DNA of 64,000 bases from Leptospira barantonii (GCF_002811925.1 NZ_NPDS01000003.1:62001-126000); one strand, 5' to 3'; shown: positions 30,939-46,476, counted from the stretch's first letter. The notes: generated by a model from the sequence alone, not told the origin. Made by a program: numbers and translations.

Positions 30939-32336
30939 ATGGAAAGAAAAGATCTACAAGAAGAATTCGAAGAGCTGATGTCTCTGTTTCTATACGGGGA
31001 AATCTCGTATAAAGAGAACGAAAGGTTAAACGAAATCATCGATCTCGATCCGACATTCAAAAGAAGATACGAAACCTACGTTAAAATACAAGACGGTTTG
31101 AAAACGCACAAATCCGGTCTTAAAGAAATTCTTTTCGAATCCGAAGAAACGTCTTCGCAAGCCCTTTCCAAAAAAGTTTTCGATTTGAATAAATTTAGAA
31201 ATCCTATTTTCGCTTGGGCCGCCGTGATCGCGCTGATCATATCCGTATCTCTGATCTTCAGACAAAACGAATTTCGTAAGGAAGAAAAACTCCCACTCAC
31301 GTTTGGCGGAAACTGCGACGAAAAATCCGTAAGAACGGATTGGATTCTTACCGACGCAAACTCGTTTTGCGACGTCGAAATCGCCGGAGAACAAGGTTTG
31401 ATTCAGTTTCGAATTTTTCCGAATTCGGAAGCGCGTGTTGTCGACTTGGCTCATTCCGTTACGGATGCGAGGAATCGAGGTTATCGTTTATCGATCCTCG
31501 TTCAAAAAGGAAATCTTTTGTTAAGCGAATTCGTTAAGGACCCACATTCCAAAACGAATCTCTATGTAAACGGAACCGCGATTCAACTGACCGGAACCAA
31601 GGTATTGATCGAAATTTCGGAAGAACGAAATAAGATCAGCGTTTGGGAAGGTTCCGCTCGGATTCGTTCCGGTTTACGTTATCTTTTTCCGGTCTTACTA
31701 TACGCCTACGGAAAAGAATCCGGCCAAAACACAACTGCATCGAACGTACAAAACGGCGTAGATCGTCTGTTCGAAATCGAAAAACAAACGGATTGGAAAG
31801 ATTTTTCTTCGGAAACGATTTCAGATCATTCTTTGGAAATAGAAACCGTAAAGTTATCCGAAAAACAAAAGGAGGATCTTCTTAAAACGTTATACGGAAA
31901 TCGATCGATCGGAAGTTACACTCCGGAAATACAATCCTCCTTAAAAGAGATTCAAACGAAAATCTCGGAGAATCAGACACAAGGGAAAAAAATCGAATTA
32001 AAACCCGAGAATATTCAAACTTTGGAAAGTATCGCCGAAAAATTCGGAGATTCGAATTCGTTCGAGCTTCCGAAAGCGCCGGACGAAGGCGCAACACCTG
32101 AAAAGAAAGTTCCCAAAGTGGAAACATCAAAAACGGAGAATTTGTCAAAATCGCGCGAAAACAAAACTTCGGTCCCCAAAGAAGAACCGATCCGATTGGG
32201 AATCAAGACGATCACCTTAAAGGACGGAACCGTTCTCAAAGGAAACGTGATTCAATACGAAAACCAATACGTTCTGGAAGAAAACGGCAAAAAAAGAATC
32301 TTAAAATCTTCGGACATAGATTCGATTTCGTTTTGA
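30939..32336 (+). CDS. FecR-domain anti-sigma/transducer protein
   Basis: A 465-residue protein. The N-terminal 85 residues are a cytoplasmic anti-sigma-like segment ([16 protein letters not shown], where FecR-type anti-sigmas bind sigma). A single membrane helix follows ([17 protein letters not shown], about 90-107). A periplasmic FecR domain spans about 140-260 ([43 protein letters not shown]). A long charged linker leads to a C-terminal 40-residue module ([27 protein letters not shown]). It is the partner of the upstream sigma factor. The same C-terminal module appears at the N-terminus of the next protein. Confidence 0.8.
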   Translation: MERKDLQEEFEELMSLFLYGEISYKENERLNEIIDLDPTFKRRYETYVKIQDGLKTHKSGLKEILFESEETSSQALSKKVFDLNKFRNPIFAWAAVIALIISVSLIFRQNEFRKEEKLPLTFGGNCDEKSVRTDWILTDANSFCDVEIAGEQGLIQFRIFPNSEARVVDLAHSVTDARNRGYRLSILVQKGNLLLSEFVKDPHSKTNLYVNGTAIQLTGTKVLIEISEERNKISVWEGSARIRSGLRYLFPVLLYAYGKESGQNTTASNVQNGVDRLFEIEKQTDWKDFSSETISDHSLEIETVKLSEKQKEDLLKTLYGNRSIGSYTPEIQSSLKEIQTKISENQTQGKKIELKPENIQTLESIAEKFGDSNSFELPKAPDEGATPEKKVPKVETSKTENLSKSRENKTSVPKEEPIRLGIKTITLKDGTVLKGNVIQYENQYVLEENGKKRILKSSDIDSISF

Positions 32337-32340
32337 AAAA

Positions 32341-33369
32341 ATGATTTCGATTCTTTCGTTTCATACTCCGGTTCGAAAATTCTTTTTCGTTCGACTTGGC
32401 CGTGTTGGGATTGGAATCAAAGAAGCATTTTTCGCGACGATCCTAAGCTTCTTCTTTTCATCGTCTTCGATTTTCGGAAACACTCTTCTTTTAAAAGACG
32501 GAAGAAAGATCGAAAACGTCAAAACCTCGCTTCGAGAAGATCACGTTCTGGTCGAGGACGTAAACGGCAATGTGGAAAAGTTGGACCTAACTCTCGTGGA
32601 AAAGATTCTAATCGCTGAAATCAAAATACCGGAGATACAACAGGAATTCAAAACGACCGAACCGGAAAAACAAGTGAATATTAAAAAATTCTACTATTCC
32701 TTGAACGCGGGAGAATGGAACTCCCATGTCACGGAAGGGATGAGTTTCAACCGCGGTTACAACGCGGTCGACATCGTCGCCACGACGATTTATATTGATC
32801 CTTATTTGGGAAGAAATTATTCCGTAAGAGTGAAAACGATTTCCCTCATCGGAGAATATCGTAGAAATCAAAATCTTGGATTTACGCTCGGGCTCGAACA
32901 GAATTCCTTTTCATTTCCGAACCGGGGAATTTCTCCTTTTATGGGCATTTTTGCGAACACGACTTTGAACGCTTTACCCGAGTATCAAGGCCTTGCCGGG
33001 TTCTCAACTATATCGATTCTGTTAGATTCTCATTTCGGAGGATACAAAAACGGAAAACGAGGAAGCGACGCGTTCACCATCGGCACGTTGTCCGTTTTAC
33101 CCGGAATTAAATATTATGTTTCTCTTATGGATTCTCTTTTTTGGTTCGTTCAAGCCGGAATCGGATTCGGTCGAAGTTACGATAGCGGAATTTATTCGGC
33201 GGCATTGACACAAACCGCGGTTTTTGCAGGGACCGGGCTTCAGTGGGAATCGGATTCTTATTTTGTAAATGCGGCGGTTCAATACCGCAAAACGGATCTG
33301 ATCGGAAGCGTACATTCCTACAATTTTCAAGAACCGTCCTTCACGTTCGGAATCGGCATCAAAAGATAA
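32341..33369 (+). CDS. Probable outer-membrane protein of the sigma/FecR operon
   Basis: A 342-residue exported protein. A hydrophobic stretch ([18 protein letters not shown], about 30-47) serves as signal sequence after an unusually long N-region, so the start may be a later codon. Then comes a module ([24 protein letters not shown]) like the C-terminal module of the FecR protein. The rest is a beta-barrel type sequence with many aromatic-ended strands ([33 protein letters not shown]), ending FGIGIKR. It lies four bases after the FecR gene and is a likely target or output of the pathway. Confidence 0.6.
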   Translation: MISILSFHTPVRKFFFVRLGRVGIGIKEAFFATILSFFFSSSSIFGNTLLLKDGRKIENVKTSLREDHVLVEDVNGNVEKLDLTLVEKILIAEIKIPEIQQEFKTTEPEKQVNIKKFYYSLNAGEWNSHVTEGMSFNRGYNAVDIVATTIYIDPYLGRNYSVRVKTISLIGEYRRNQNLGFTLGLEQNSFSFPNRGISPFMGIFANTTLNALPEYQGLAGFSTISILLDSHFGGYKNGKRGSDAFTIGTLSVLPGIKYYVSLMDSLFWFVQAGIGFGRSYDSGIYSAALTQTAVFAGTGLQWESDSYFVNAAVQYRKTDLIGSVHSYNFQEPSFTFGIGIKR

Positions 33370-33378
33370 TTAAGAATA

Positions 33379-34467
<1,089 letters not shown>

Positions 34468-34494
34468 ATCCGGTTGAAGTCAGTTTACAAATAG

Positions 34495-35250
34495 CTAAAC
34501 ATTTGTAACGTCTTTTTTAATTTCAAATTCTCGGCCTTCCGTTCGGATCAAGGTCAAAACTCGAACGCAATCCGCTCCATTTCCGATTAAAATTCTCGCG
34601 AGTTCGTTGGCCGAAGCCCCGGTCGTAAACACGTCGTCTACGACGAGATAGTTTCCCTTTAACTTCTCTTTATACTCTTGTTTAATGCGAAATGCAAGCC
34701 TTGCGTGTACGAAACGATCCGCAAAACTTTTGCCCGCTTGTTTTTCTTCGCTGATCTTTTCGATCGGATCGATCCGGGGAATGGAAAGAATTTTTCGGAT
34801 TCTTCGAAAGACGAAGTCGCAGGACTCGAAAGGTCTTCGTTTTTTTCTTCGATACCATTTCGTTTTTGTGGAAGGCATGAGAAGAATTCCTGCGAAGTTC
34901 AGATCCTTCCAGGATCTCAATTCTTTCTTTAAGCCGAGGCAAAGATAGATCGAGAGCATATAGACCGATCCGTGTTTGATTCGATTGATTACCTTCGCGA
35001 GAAACGGAGTTCTGCTTCTTAAGAATTTCATCTCTTCGAAAAATACGTTTCTCGAAGAACAGAAGGCGCATTCTCCCTTGTTCAAAGGTTCTTTACAAAT
35101 TCTGCATAAACCTTCGAAACAAATCGCAGGTTCCGAGTTTTCCAGATGACATCGTTTACAAACTCCGATCTTCGAGGAAAAGAGATCGTATCTTCCGCAG
35201 AATTCGCAGGTGGATGGTAAGAATATATCCAATAGTTTCCGAAGTTTCAT
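34495..35250 (-). CDS. ComF-family phosphoribosyltransferase-like protein
   Basis: 251 residues from ATG 35250 (MKLRKLLDIFLP), which is preferred over an upstream TTG-type start at 35274. A double zinc-ribbon N-terminus (CEFCGRYD, CKRCH, CRICKEPLNKGECAFC) leads to a type I phosphoribosyltransferase fold with the PRPP loop YLVVDDVFTTGASANELA near residue 210. This is the ComF/GntX layout. In competent bacteria ComFC supports DNA uptake; in spirochaetes the role is unknown. It lies 27 bases upstream of dinB on the same strand and may be co-transcribed. Confidence 0.85.
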   Translation of the reverse strand: MKLRKLLDIFLPSTCEFCGRYDLFSSKIGVCKRCHLENSEPAICFEGLCRICKEPLNKGECAFCSSRNVFFEEMKFLRSRTPFLAKVINRIKHGSVYMLSIYLCLGLKKELRSWKDLNFAGILLMPSTKTKWYRRKKRRPFESCDFVFRRIRKILSIPRIDPIEKISEEKQAGKSFADRFVHARLAFRIKQEYKEKLKGNYLVVDDVFTTGASANELARILIGNGADCVRVLTLIRTEGREFEIKKDVTNV

Positions 35251-35287
35251 ACCTCTTACGGTTCTTGAAAACATCGGGAAGGCATAA

Positions 35288-35313
35288 AAAAAGCCCGGAA
35301 GTCCGGGCTTTTT
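35288..35313. terminator. Rho-independent terminator, bidirectional
   Basis: AAAAAGCCCGG (35288-35298), loop AAGT, CCGGGCTTTTT (35303-35313): an 11-pair stem with A/T flanks. It follows the OmpL47-like gene on the minus strand by about 20 bases and should insulate it from comF. Confidence 0.92.
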
Positions 35314-35334
35314 ATCCTTTGAAATTTTTGATTC

Positions 35335-36429
<1,095 letters not shown>

Positions 36430-36516
36430 TTTGCACTCCTATGAATTAGGTTTATTAGTTTTTTGACGATAATTCGGATAGTGGAAACCTTTGGAAGAAG
36501 CGTGTCAACCGATTCT

Positions 36517-37194
36517 ATGAAAAAAAATTCCCTCCTGCACATTCCTTTTACCGAGAAACGAAATCGGCTTCTTCTTGTGTTCCTGTTTTTATTCAAATTG
36601 TCCAATCCACTCGTCGCCGAAGAAAAATCGTCCGCTGAAATTTGGAAACAAGTAATCGTGGAAGATTTCGAAACGAAAGAATGGAGTTCTAAAAATCTAA
36701 AGACCCGTCTTTCCGAAGAATATTTTCCGGACATAAGAACTTCCTCACTTCTACTCAGCCCGGAAAGAAATTCTTCCAAAAGTCTTCTCTTGGAAGTTCC
36801 CGCGGAAAAGAATCAATCCTTTGAAATTCTCTGGGAACAATCCTGGAAGACGAAAGGTTTCGTTCAGGAGTTTCAGTTTCATATCTATTCTTCCGGGTCC
36901 GGCGCGTCCTTATACGTTTTGCTTCGGGATTCCACATTAGAAGTTAAGAAAATTCTAATCACTCATCTGAGTTTTGAAGGTTGGAAAAAAATCCGGCTCA
37001 ACGTGGTCCGCAAAATCAGACAAGACGATATCGTTTTTACGAAACAAAACCCGGTCGAGTTTTTAGGTCTTCTTTACGAAGCGCCTTTTGAGATGAAACG
37101 AGGTTCCCGAGATTTGTTTGCGATCGACGATATTCTCGCGATCGTGCGGGATAAGAATCGAATGTTCCTGAACGATAAGACCTTGGTTCGCTGA
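36517..37194 (+). CDS. Exported protein of unknown function (carbohydrate-binding-like)
   Basis: 225 residues from ATG 36517 (MKKNSLLHIP); an upstream start at 36463 adds 18 unlikely residues. A signal peptide (LLLVFLFLFKLSNPLVAE) precedes a beta-rich domain. The sequence VEDFETKEWSSKN near the N-terminus, the strand EFQFHIYSSGSGASLYVLL and the ending LFAIDDILAIVRDK resemble the 'flagellar filament outer layer' or carbohydrate-binding type sheets of spirochaetes (the FlaA-like pattern W...E.F.....W). The match is weak. It is divergent from the OmpL47-like gene. Confidence 0.5.
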   Translation: MKKNSLLHIPFTEKRNRLLLVFLFLFKLSNPLVAEEKSSAEIWKQVIVEDFETKEWSSKNLKTRLSEEYFPDIRTSSLLLSPERNSSKSLLLEVPAEKNQSFEILWEQSWKTKGFVQEFQFHIYSSGSGASLYVLLRDSTLEVKKILITHLSFEGWKKIRLNVVRKIRQDDIVFTKQNPVEFLGLLYEAPFEMKRGSRDLFAIDDILAIVRDKNRMFLNDKTLVR

Positions 37195-37227
37195 ATCAAA
37201 ATCCGGTCAAAGACCGTCTAACGTTCT

Positions 37228-39633
<2,406 letters not shown>

Positions 39634-40033
39634 ACGGGATATCCTCGGTCGAACCGCTTCCGTGATATGACTCTATTTTTTTTCTGCCCGAACAATCTTA
39701 TCTTCATGTCGCAAAGTAAATTCGATTTTTTGAATATTCTTCTTTTGAAATCGGCTTAATTTTCCATTTTAAAAAGAACCGTTTTTCTTTATAAATCGGT
39801 ATTAAAAACCTTCTATATTTTGCCATAAAAGAAACAAAAGGGAACCAAAAGAAATGGCCGCAACGGCTCATGACCTAATTTTCTTGGGATTCGGTCAAGT
39901 GATGAAACTTGTAGAATCGATTTATATTCTCTTTTAATAATTCCCGACTCCGTTCTTGAATTTTAATTTGACTTGGATTTTTTTTGACGATTTATAGAGT
40001 CCTCAATCTATAGAATCAAAAAATCCGGATCGT
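39634..40033 (+). promoter_or_regulatory. Divergent regulatory region between two kinase genes
   Basis: A 400-base AT-rich region with no credible gene. A sigma-70-like promoter for the downstream hybrid kinase may be TTGACG (39984-39989), 17 bases, then TCTATA (40007-40012), with the ATG at 40034. A second -35-like TTGACT lies at 39968. Another promoter for the leftward kinase must be on the other side. Confidence 0.35.
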
Positions 40034-43000
40034 ATGTTATCTCCCTTCGAACAGGAACTTTATCGTTGGATTCAATCGGATCCGAAACATTTTCAATTCA
40101 TCCAAAAACGCGGAGCCGAAGGTATTTGGATTTTTGATGTCGAAACCTCTCCCAATTTTCGATGTAATCCCAAGTTTTTTTACACTCTCGGTTATAACCG
40201 AAAGGAAACCGAAGAATTCGACGATCCGAACGTTCTCATTCCCGATACGACCGCTCAAAAAATTTCCGAACTGCTCAAACAAACTTCCGTAAATTCTACG
40301 TTGGATGAGACCGCTACCCTTTCGTTTCATTCAAAAAACGGAATCAAGTCGATCAAGTCCCATATACAAGTAGTAAGAAACGAAAAAAATCTTCCGTTTC
40401 GATTGATCGGAGCCGTGGATCTCCAAGACGAACTTGGGGAGTATGGAGAATCCTCGAGTCTGGAACAACAACTCAGCGCCATTCTCAACAACCTTCCGTC
40501 CATGATCGGATATTGGGATAAGAATCTGATCAACCGTTTCGCAAATCACGCGTATCTTCCTTGGATCGGAAAAAGTCCTCAAAAAATTATAGGGAGACAT
40601 ATCCGAGAAGTTTTGGGCGAAACCTTGTATCAACAAAATCTTCCTTATATAGAAGGTGTTCTTCGAGGCGAGGAACAAAAATTCGAAAGAAAGGTGATGT
40701 TGCCGGACGGGAAATCCTTCAAATACGCGTTTACGAATTACATTCCCGATATGAGCACTGGATCACCTAACGGCTTTTATGTGATCTCGAGCGACATCAC
40801 TCCGATTAAGGAAACGACCGATCTTCTTCGCAAAAGTGAAATCGAACTCAACACTCTTTTCCAAGCGCTTCCGGTCGGCGTAACCCTTCTCGATAAGGAA
40901 AACCGAATCGTAAAAGTCAATCCGATGTTGGAACAGATTCTCGGTATTTCCGAAGAGGATCTAAAAAAAGGACTTCATAAAAATAAGACATACATAAATC
41001 CCGATGGACGATCGCTAGTTACGGAAGAGCTTCCGAGTCAACGCGCCAAAAACGAAAAGAAAGTCATCAAGAACGTCGTGGTCGGAATTCCGAAAGAAGG
41101 AAACCAAATCACTTGGACAAGAGTGACTTCGCTTCCAGTCGAACTTCCGGACTATTCGGTGATGGTGATCACACACGACATCACGGAAAGTAAGAATTTC
41201 GAAAGCGAACTCATTCGTGCAAAAGCTCTTTTGGAACAAACGAGCAAACTCATTCGAATCGGAGCTTGGGACGCGGACTTAACCACGGGCCAAGGAACCT
41301 GGTCCGCGGTTACGAAAGAAATGCACGAGGTCGGACCGGATTTTATTCCCACGATGGATCAGGGGATTCAGTTCGTAAAGGAAGGAGAAAGCAGAACGAA
41401 AGTTTTGAATGCGGTCAATCATCTCGTTCAAGACGGAACTCCTTACGATATCGAGATGCAATTGGTGACCGCAAAGGGAAACGAACTTTGGGTTCGATCG
41501 GTCGCCAACGCCGAATTCGAAAACGGAGTCTGCACGAGAATTTACGGCGCGATCTACGACATAGATCAAAGAAAAAAAACCGAGATAGAACTCTTTAAGG
41601 AAAGATCGAGGCTTCTCGCGTTCGTGGAACACGCACCCGCCGCGGTTGCTATGTTCGATACTGAATTAAAATACATCGCGGTCAGTCAACGATGGATGGC
41701 GGAATATCATCTCCAGGGAAAACAAATCTTAGGTTTATCCCATTACGAAGTTTTTCCGAACATAGGCGAAGAATGGAAAGATATACATCAGCGATGTTTA
41801 ACCGGAGAGGTCATCAAAAAGGACGAGGACATCTGGAGGCCCGAAGGCTGGGAACACGATCAATATCTTCGATGGGAAGTCAGACCTTGGTATCAACTCG
41901 ACGGATCGATCGGCGGGATCATGATGTTTACTCAGGACATCACGGAAAGTTGTCTCCAAAGGGACGAACTCAAACGATCCAAGGCGATCGCGGAACGAGC
42001 CAATGCGGCAAAATCGGAATTTTTGGCGAACATGAGCCACGAGATCAGAACTCCTTTAAACGGAATCATCGGCTTTACGGATCTATTGCTCCGAACCAAT
42101 CTGGATTCGACACAACACCAATACATGATGACCGTGTATCAATCCGCCGGTTCGCTTTTGGACATCATCAACGATATATTAGATTTTTCTAAAATTGAAG
42201 CGGGCAAACTAGAACTTTCCCACGAGACCACCGATATTTTGGAACTCGGAACGCAGATCGTAAATACGATCAAATTCCAGGCGCACAAGAAGGATCTGGA
42301 ACTTCTAGTCAACATCTCTCCGTCCGTTCCGAAGCTCGTAATCACGGACAGCGTTCGATTGAAGCAGATCATCGTGAATCTATTCAGCAACGCGGTTAAG
42401 TTCACCGAGGAAGGAGAAATCGAATTCAAGATCGACGTTCTGGAAAAAATTTCCGATTCTCTTATGGTTTTGAGATTCTCCGTTCGAGACACCGGAATCG
42501 GGATCGCTCAGGAGAATCAAAAAAGAATTTTCGACGCATTCTCCCAAGAAGACGCGTCCACCACGAGAAGATTCGGCGGAACCGGACTCGGTCTTACTAT
42601 TTCCAACAAACTCCTATCGATGATGGGAACCAAATTGGAACTCAAAAGCGAACCGAAAAAAGGAAGCGAGTTCTACTTCGATCTGAAAATGGAAATCGTA
42701 TCCGACGAAGAGGATAACTGGCCTAAACTCGATTCGATAAAGAACGTTCTCATCGTAGACGACAACGATAATAACCGCAAGATCGTCGAAGGTATGTTAC
42801 AATTACGGAATATACCCTGCGAGTCCGTCAAAACCGGAACGGACGCGATCGAAAGTATCGCCTCGGGTAAACGTTACGATATCATTCTGCTCGACTATCA
42901 CATGCCGTTCTTGGATGGAATGGAAACGTCCAAAATCATCCGCGAAAAACTGAAGGTTTCACCGGAGGAACAACCCATCGTTCTTTTGAGTAGCGCTTCG

Positions 43001-43543
43001 GACGATTCCGAAACGATCGAAGCTTCTCAACAAAACGGAATTCAGGAAGTGCTGACAAAACCGATTTATATTCGACAACTCTACGATCTTTTGGGAAGAA
43101 ATCAACTTCTTCAAAAGCCGTCCTACAAAACTCAGAAGATCGGAAACAACGAAACCGATACGACAATTCGAAAATACGCAAAGATCATGATCGTCGAGGA
43201 CAACCCGGTCAACATGCTTCTCACAAAAAGTATCGTTACGAGAATTCTCCCCACCGTAAAAATAATAGAAGCGCAGAACGGACTCGAAGCGGTGGAACAA
43301 AACCTAAGATGGATTCCGGATCTGATTTTTATGGACATTCAAATGCCGGATCTGAACGGATACGAAGCGACCAAGGCGATTCGCGGTTTGGAAATGGACA
43401 AAAGGGTTCCGATTATCGCGTTAACCGCGGGAATCGTAGCCGGAGAAAGGGAAAAATGTATCGAGGCGGGAATGGACGATTACGTGAGCAAACCCGCGGT
43501 CCAGGCGGATTTTACAAAGGTAATCCTCAAATGGCTCGTATAA
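40034..43543 (+). CDS. Hybrid histidine kinase with multiple PAS and two receiver domains
   Basis: A 1169-residue soluble hybrid kinase; no membrane helix is seen, so it is cytoplasmic. About five PAS domains fill residues 15-640. HisKA follows with FLANMSHEIRTPLNGIIGFT (phospho-His), then HATPase with IVNLFSNAVKFT, VRDTGIGI, FGGTGLGLTI. Two receiver domains come last: LIVDDNDNN with LLDYHMPF (about 905-1020), and MIVEDNPVNMLL with FMDIQMPDLNGYEA (about 1055-1165). Both receivers keep the phospho-Asp and a Lys (TKPIY; SKPAV). No output domain is present, so it probably passes phosphate to another protein. Confidence 0.92.
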   Translation: MLSPFEQELYRWIQSDPKHFQFIQKRGAEGIWIFDVETSPNFRCNPKFFYTLGYNRKETEEFDDPNVLIPDTTAQKISELLKQTSVNSTLDETATLSFHSKNGIKSIKSHIQVVRNEKNLPFRLIGAVDLQDELGEYGESSSLEQQLSAILNNLPSMIGYWDKNLINRFANHAYLPWIGKSPQKIIGRHIREVLGETLYQQNLPYIEGVLRGEEQKFERKVMLPDGKSFKYAFTNYIPDMSTGSPNGFYVISSDITPIKETTDLLRKSEIELNTLFQALPVGVTLLDKENRIVKVNPMLEQILGISEEDLKKGLHKNKTYINPDGRSLVTEELPSQRAKNEKKVIKNVVVGIPKEGNQITWTRVTSLPVELPDYSVMVITHDITESKNFESELIRAKALLEQTSKLIRIGAWDADLTTGQGTWSAVTKEMHEVGPDFIPTMDQGIQFVKEGESRTKVLNAVNHLVQDGTPYDIEMQLVTAKGNELWVRSVANAEFENGVCTRIYGAIYDIDQRKKTEIELFKERSRLLAFVEHAPAAVAMFDTELKYIAVSQRWMAEYHLQGKQILGLSHYEVFPNIGEEWKDIHQRCLTGEVIKKDEDIWRPEGWEHDQYLRWEVRPWYQLDGSIGGIMMFTQDITESCLQRDELKRSKAIAERANAAKSEFLANMSHEIRTPLNGIIGFTDLLLRTNLDSTQHQYMMTVYQSAGSLLDIINDILDFSKIEAGKLELSHETTDILELGTQIVNTIKFQAHKKDLELLVNISPSVPKLVITDSVRLKQIIVNLFSNAVKFTEEGEIEFKIDVLEKISDSLMVLRFSVRDTGIGIAQENQKRIFDAFSQEDASTTRRFGGTGLGLTISNKLLSMMGTKLELKSEPKKGSEFYFDLKMEIVSDEEDNWPKLDSIKNVLIVDDNDNNRKIVEGMLQLRNIPCESVKTGTDAIESIASGKRYDIILLDYHMPFLDGMETSKIIREKLKVSPEEQPIVLLSSASDDSETIEASQQNGIQEVLTKPIYIRQLYDLLGRNQLLQKPSYKTQKIGNNETDTTIRKYAKIMIVEDNPVNMLLTKSIVTRILPTVKIIEAQNGLEAVEQNLRWIPDLIFMDIQMPDLNGYEATKAIRGLEMDKRVPIIALTAGIVAGEREKCIEAGMDDYVSKPAVQADFTKVILKWLV

Positions 43544-43557
43544 CGATTTAGAATTTT

Positions 43558-44064
43558 CTACTTTTCGAATATTCTTTTTTTTGAAACCGTTCTCAAACCT
43601 TTGATGAGCGTTTTCCATTCGGTCGTTCCTAAATTTTCCACGAGATGGTTGTGCGCCTCTTTCCAAACCGGATACGCAAGGCGAAGCGCCTCCCAACCGG
43701 CCGGAGTCAAAGAAACCTTTCTCGCCCTTTTGTTTTCGGAAGGAACGTCTTCCACATAACCCAGAGTTTCCAAGGGTTCGAGATTTCTAAGAAGAGTCGT
43801 TCGATCCATCACGAGAAGCTCCGCCATCGGAGCGAGTTCCATTCCATCCGTGGAACCCAAGGTCATTAAAATATTGAATCGAGGAGAAGTAAGATCGACC
43901 TTATCGAGAACGTGATCGAAGTATTGGGAAATGGCTCGGGACGCCCGTTTCAAATTGAAATTAAGACATCCCAAACCTACGGTCACGAGCTCGTCCTTTG
44001 TGGGACTTAAGGATTCTTTTTTGAGAATCTTTTTGGAATTTTTAAGCTCCATTTTTTTGACCAT
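43558..44064 (-). CDS. MarR-family transcription regulator
   Basis: A 168-residue winged-helix regulator. Helix 1 and the dimer region are at about residues 28-55. The HTH is at about 70-100 (ELAPMAELLVMDRTTLLRNL) and the wing is VEDVPSENKRARKVSLTPAG, including the D/N-x-R-x-R pattern of MarR proteins. GGAGG lies four bases before the ATG at 44064. It is 15 bases downstream of a thioesterase gene on the same strand, so it probably controls this two-gene operon, and the palindrome at 44630-44657 is its likely operator. The ligand is unknown. Confidence 0.88.
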   Translation of the reverse strand: MVKKMELKNSKKILKKESLSPTKDELVTVGLGCLNFNLKRASRAISQYFDHVLDKVDLTSPRFNILMTLGSTDGMELAPMAELLVMDRTTLLRNLEPLETLGYVEDVPSENKRARKVSLTPAGWEALRLAYPVWKEAHNHLVENLGTTEWKTLIKGLRTVSKKRIFEK

Positions 44065-44079
44065 ACCACCTCCGGGAAA

Positions 44080-44610
44080 TTAAGCTGGAATCGCTTCCAC
44101 TCCCGGAGCCATTGTACGTCTCATCTCCCGAACGCGCTCTTCAAAATTTCCGTTTTCGAGTCCGGCGTCCTCGTAAAGAACGGAATCGAAAAACCGACCG
44201 AGATCCTCTCCGTGACGAATCGGTCTCCCTCTTTTCAGATCCACAAAAGCGAAGTCGATCCAGATAAGCGCCTTTAATCTCTTTCCGGAAATATCATACA
44301 TAAGATCTTCGTTACGAATGCTTCCATCCCCTTTCGAAACCAATCGGGTTACGATCTTTACCTGATCGTTTTGTTTTGCCGGTTCGAGATACGCGATTTG
44401 AGTTCGACTGACTACCCAGGATTTGCCTTCTCTGGAAGCGTGTTCGAACAAATCGAAACCGTAGTAATCCCGAAGATGATCCTCTCGGGCCTCCAAAAAA
44501 TAATCCATATAACGCGCGTTGTTCAGATGACCGAAAGGATCACAATCCTGAAAACGAATCCTGTAAATACCGGAAGGGGATAATTCGATTTTATCGGCGG
44601 TAGAAAGCAT
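44080..44610 (-). CDS. Hotdog-fold acyl-CoA thioesterase
   Basis: 176 residues from ATG 44610, which has a perfect GGAGG five bases upstream. The 4HBT-type motif YRIRFQDCDPFGHLNNARYMDYF (split here: RFQDCDPFGHLNN then ARYMDYF) marks the active-site loop, with Asp and His as in YbgC-type and fatty acyl-CoA thioesterases. A second strand WVVSRTQIAYLEPAKQND and a third ALIWIDFAFVDLK complete the hotdog sheet. The C-terminal 40 residues are an extra helix. Pairing with MarR suggests induction by fatty-acid or aromatic stress. Confidence 0.85.
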   Translation of the reverse strand: MLSTADKIELSPSGIYRIRFQDCDPFGHLNNARYMDYFLEAREDHLRDYYGFDLFEHASREGKSWVVSRTQIAYLEPAKQNDQVKIVTRLVSKGDGSIRNEDLMYDISGKRLKALIWIDFAFVDLKRGRPIRHGEDLGRFFDSVLYEDAGLENGNFEERVREMRRTMAPGVEAIPA

Positions 44611-44629
44611 AAACGCCTCCAAACTTTAT

Positions 44630-44657
44630 TGTGTATTTGCACACTTGTAAATACACA
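44630..44657. promoter_or_regulatory. Candidate MarR operator palindrome
   Basis: TGTGTATTT (44630-44638), 10-base spacer, AAATACACA (44649-44657): a perfect nine-base inverted repeat just upstream of the thioesterase start. Further TGTG/CACA blocks occur on its right up to about 44672. Position and symmetry fit binding of the MarR dimer encoded in the same operon. Confidence 0.65.
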
Positions 44658-44717
44658 TGTGCTATTACACACATTAATTAAAATCCGTCAACCGATTTTT
44701 GAGAAAAAGTTAGTGTG

Positions 44718-44746
44718 TTGACAAAGACCTCGGCGGAGAATTATAC
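44718..44746 (+). promoter_or_regulatory. Sigma-70-type promoter for the AlkD-like operon
   Basis: TTGACA (44718-44723), 17-base spacer, TTATAC (44741-44746). Spacing and -35 are consensus. Transcription would start near 44753, giving a very short leader before the start of the AlkD-like gene. Confidence 0.65.
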
Positions 44747-44767
44747 ATTTTCTGACCTTTGCTTGAA

Positions 44768-45479
<712 letters not shown>

Positions 45480-45502
<23 letters not shown>

Positions 45503-46379
45503 AAGTATTCTGAATAAAACCAAACGGAGAGATCCCTGGTTTTTGGACGATTATACGATCAATCCTTACAGCGGTTGTTCGTTTCGTTGTTTGTATTGTT
45601 ATATAGGCGGAAGCAAATACGGTTCGAACATAGAGGATAAACTTTCCGTTAAGGAGAATGCCGCCGAGGTTTTGGACAAACAACTTTGGAACCGCGCTAA
45701 AAAGAATCAATACGGAATCATCGTTCTCGCTTCGGCCACGGATCCTTATCTTCAGATCGAAAAACAAACGGAACTTACGCGGGAACTACTTAAGATAATT
45801 CTAAAATACAGATTTCCGGTTCATATTCTTACCAAATCGGATCTGGTTTTGAGAGATCTCGATTTGTTAAGCGAAATCGAAAAATCCGCGATCCTTCCGA
45901 ACGATCTACAAAACCGATTGAGCAGAAAATCCTTCATTACGTTTTCATTTTCCATTCTGGACGATTCCGTGGCGCGTATTTTCGAGCCGGGAGCCACCGC
46001 TCCGAGCTTACGATTGAACGCCTTAAAGGAAATTTTAAGACAAGGTTTTTACAGCGGGGTCAGTTTGATGCCTCTTCTTCCGCATATCGGCGACAAGGGA
46101 GAAAATCTCGAATTTATGTTTCAAACTTTTCGAGAAATCGGAATCGAATATATATTCCCGGCAAGCCTTACCCTTTTCGGAGGAAACGATTCTTCCGATA
46201 GTAAGTTCCGAGTTTTTGAAGCGATCGAAAAACACTATCCTCATCTGATCGAAAAGTATCGGAAATTTTTTTCCAACGGTTCCGAAATGCCCAAATACTA
46301 TAGAGTCGCTCTCAAAAACAAAACCGACGAGTTGTGTTCCAAATACGGATTACAAAAAGGAATTCTTCCTTACGATTGA
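45480..46379 (+). CDS. Radical SAM protein, SplB-like (COG1533 type)
   Basis: A 299-residue radical-SAM enzyme. The iron-sulfur motif is Cys33-x3-Cys37-x2-Cys40 (SGCSFRCLYCY), preceded by the NPYSGC box typical of the spore-photoproduct-lyase-related group. Downstream strands VLASATDPYLQIE and FPVHILTKSDLVLRD are family marks. This subgroup is widespread in non-sporulating bacteria and its substrate is mostly unknown. Overlap with the AlkD-like gene and nearness to an Fpg-like gene suggest a DNA-repair link, which is inference. It need not repair spore photoproduct. Confidence 0.82.
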
Positions 46380-46476
46380 TCGACTTTCGTATTCCAAATT
46401 TCGCATTCCCTTTTCGAACAAACCGGAAAGATAAACAACTTCTTGACGAAAGCGAGAAACTGCGTTCAATCGGACT

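Noticed and set aside
37205..37217. CGGTC-AAA-GACCG hairpin as a terminator
   Set aside because: Only five pairs with no T run; too weak to call.
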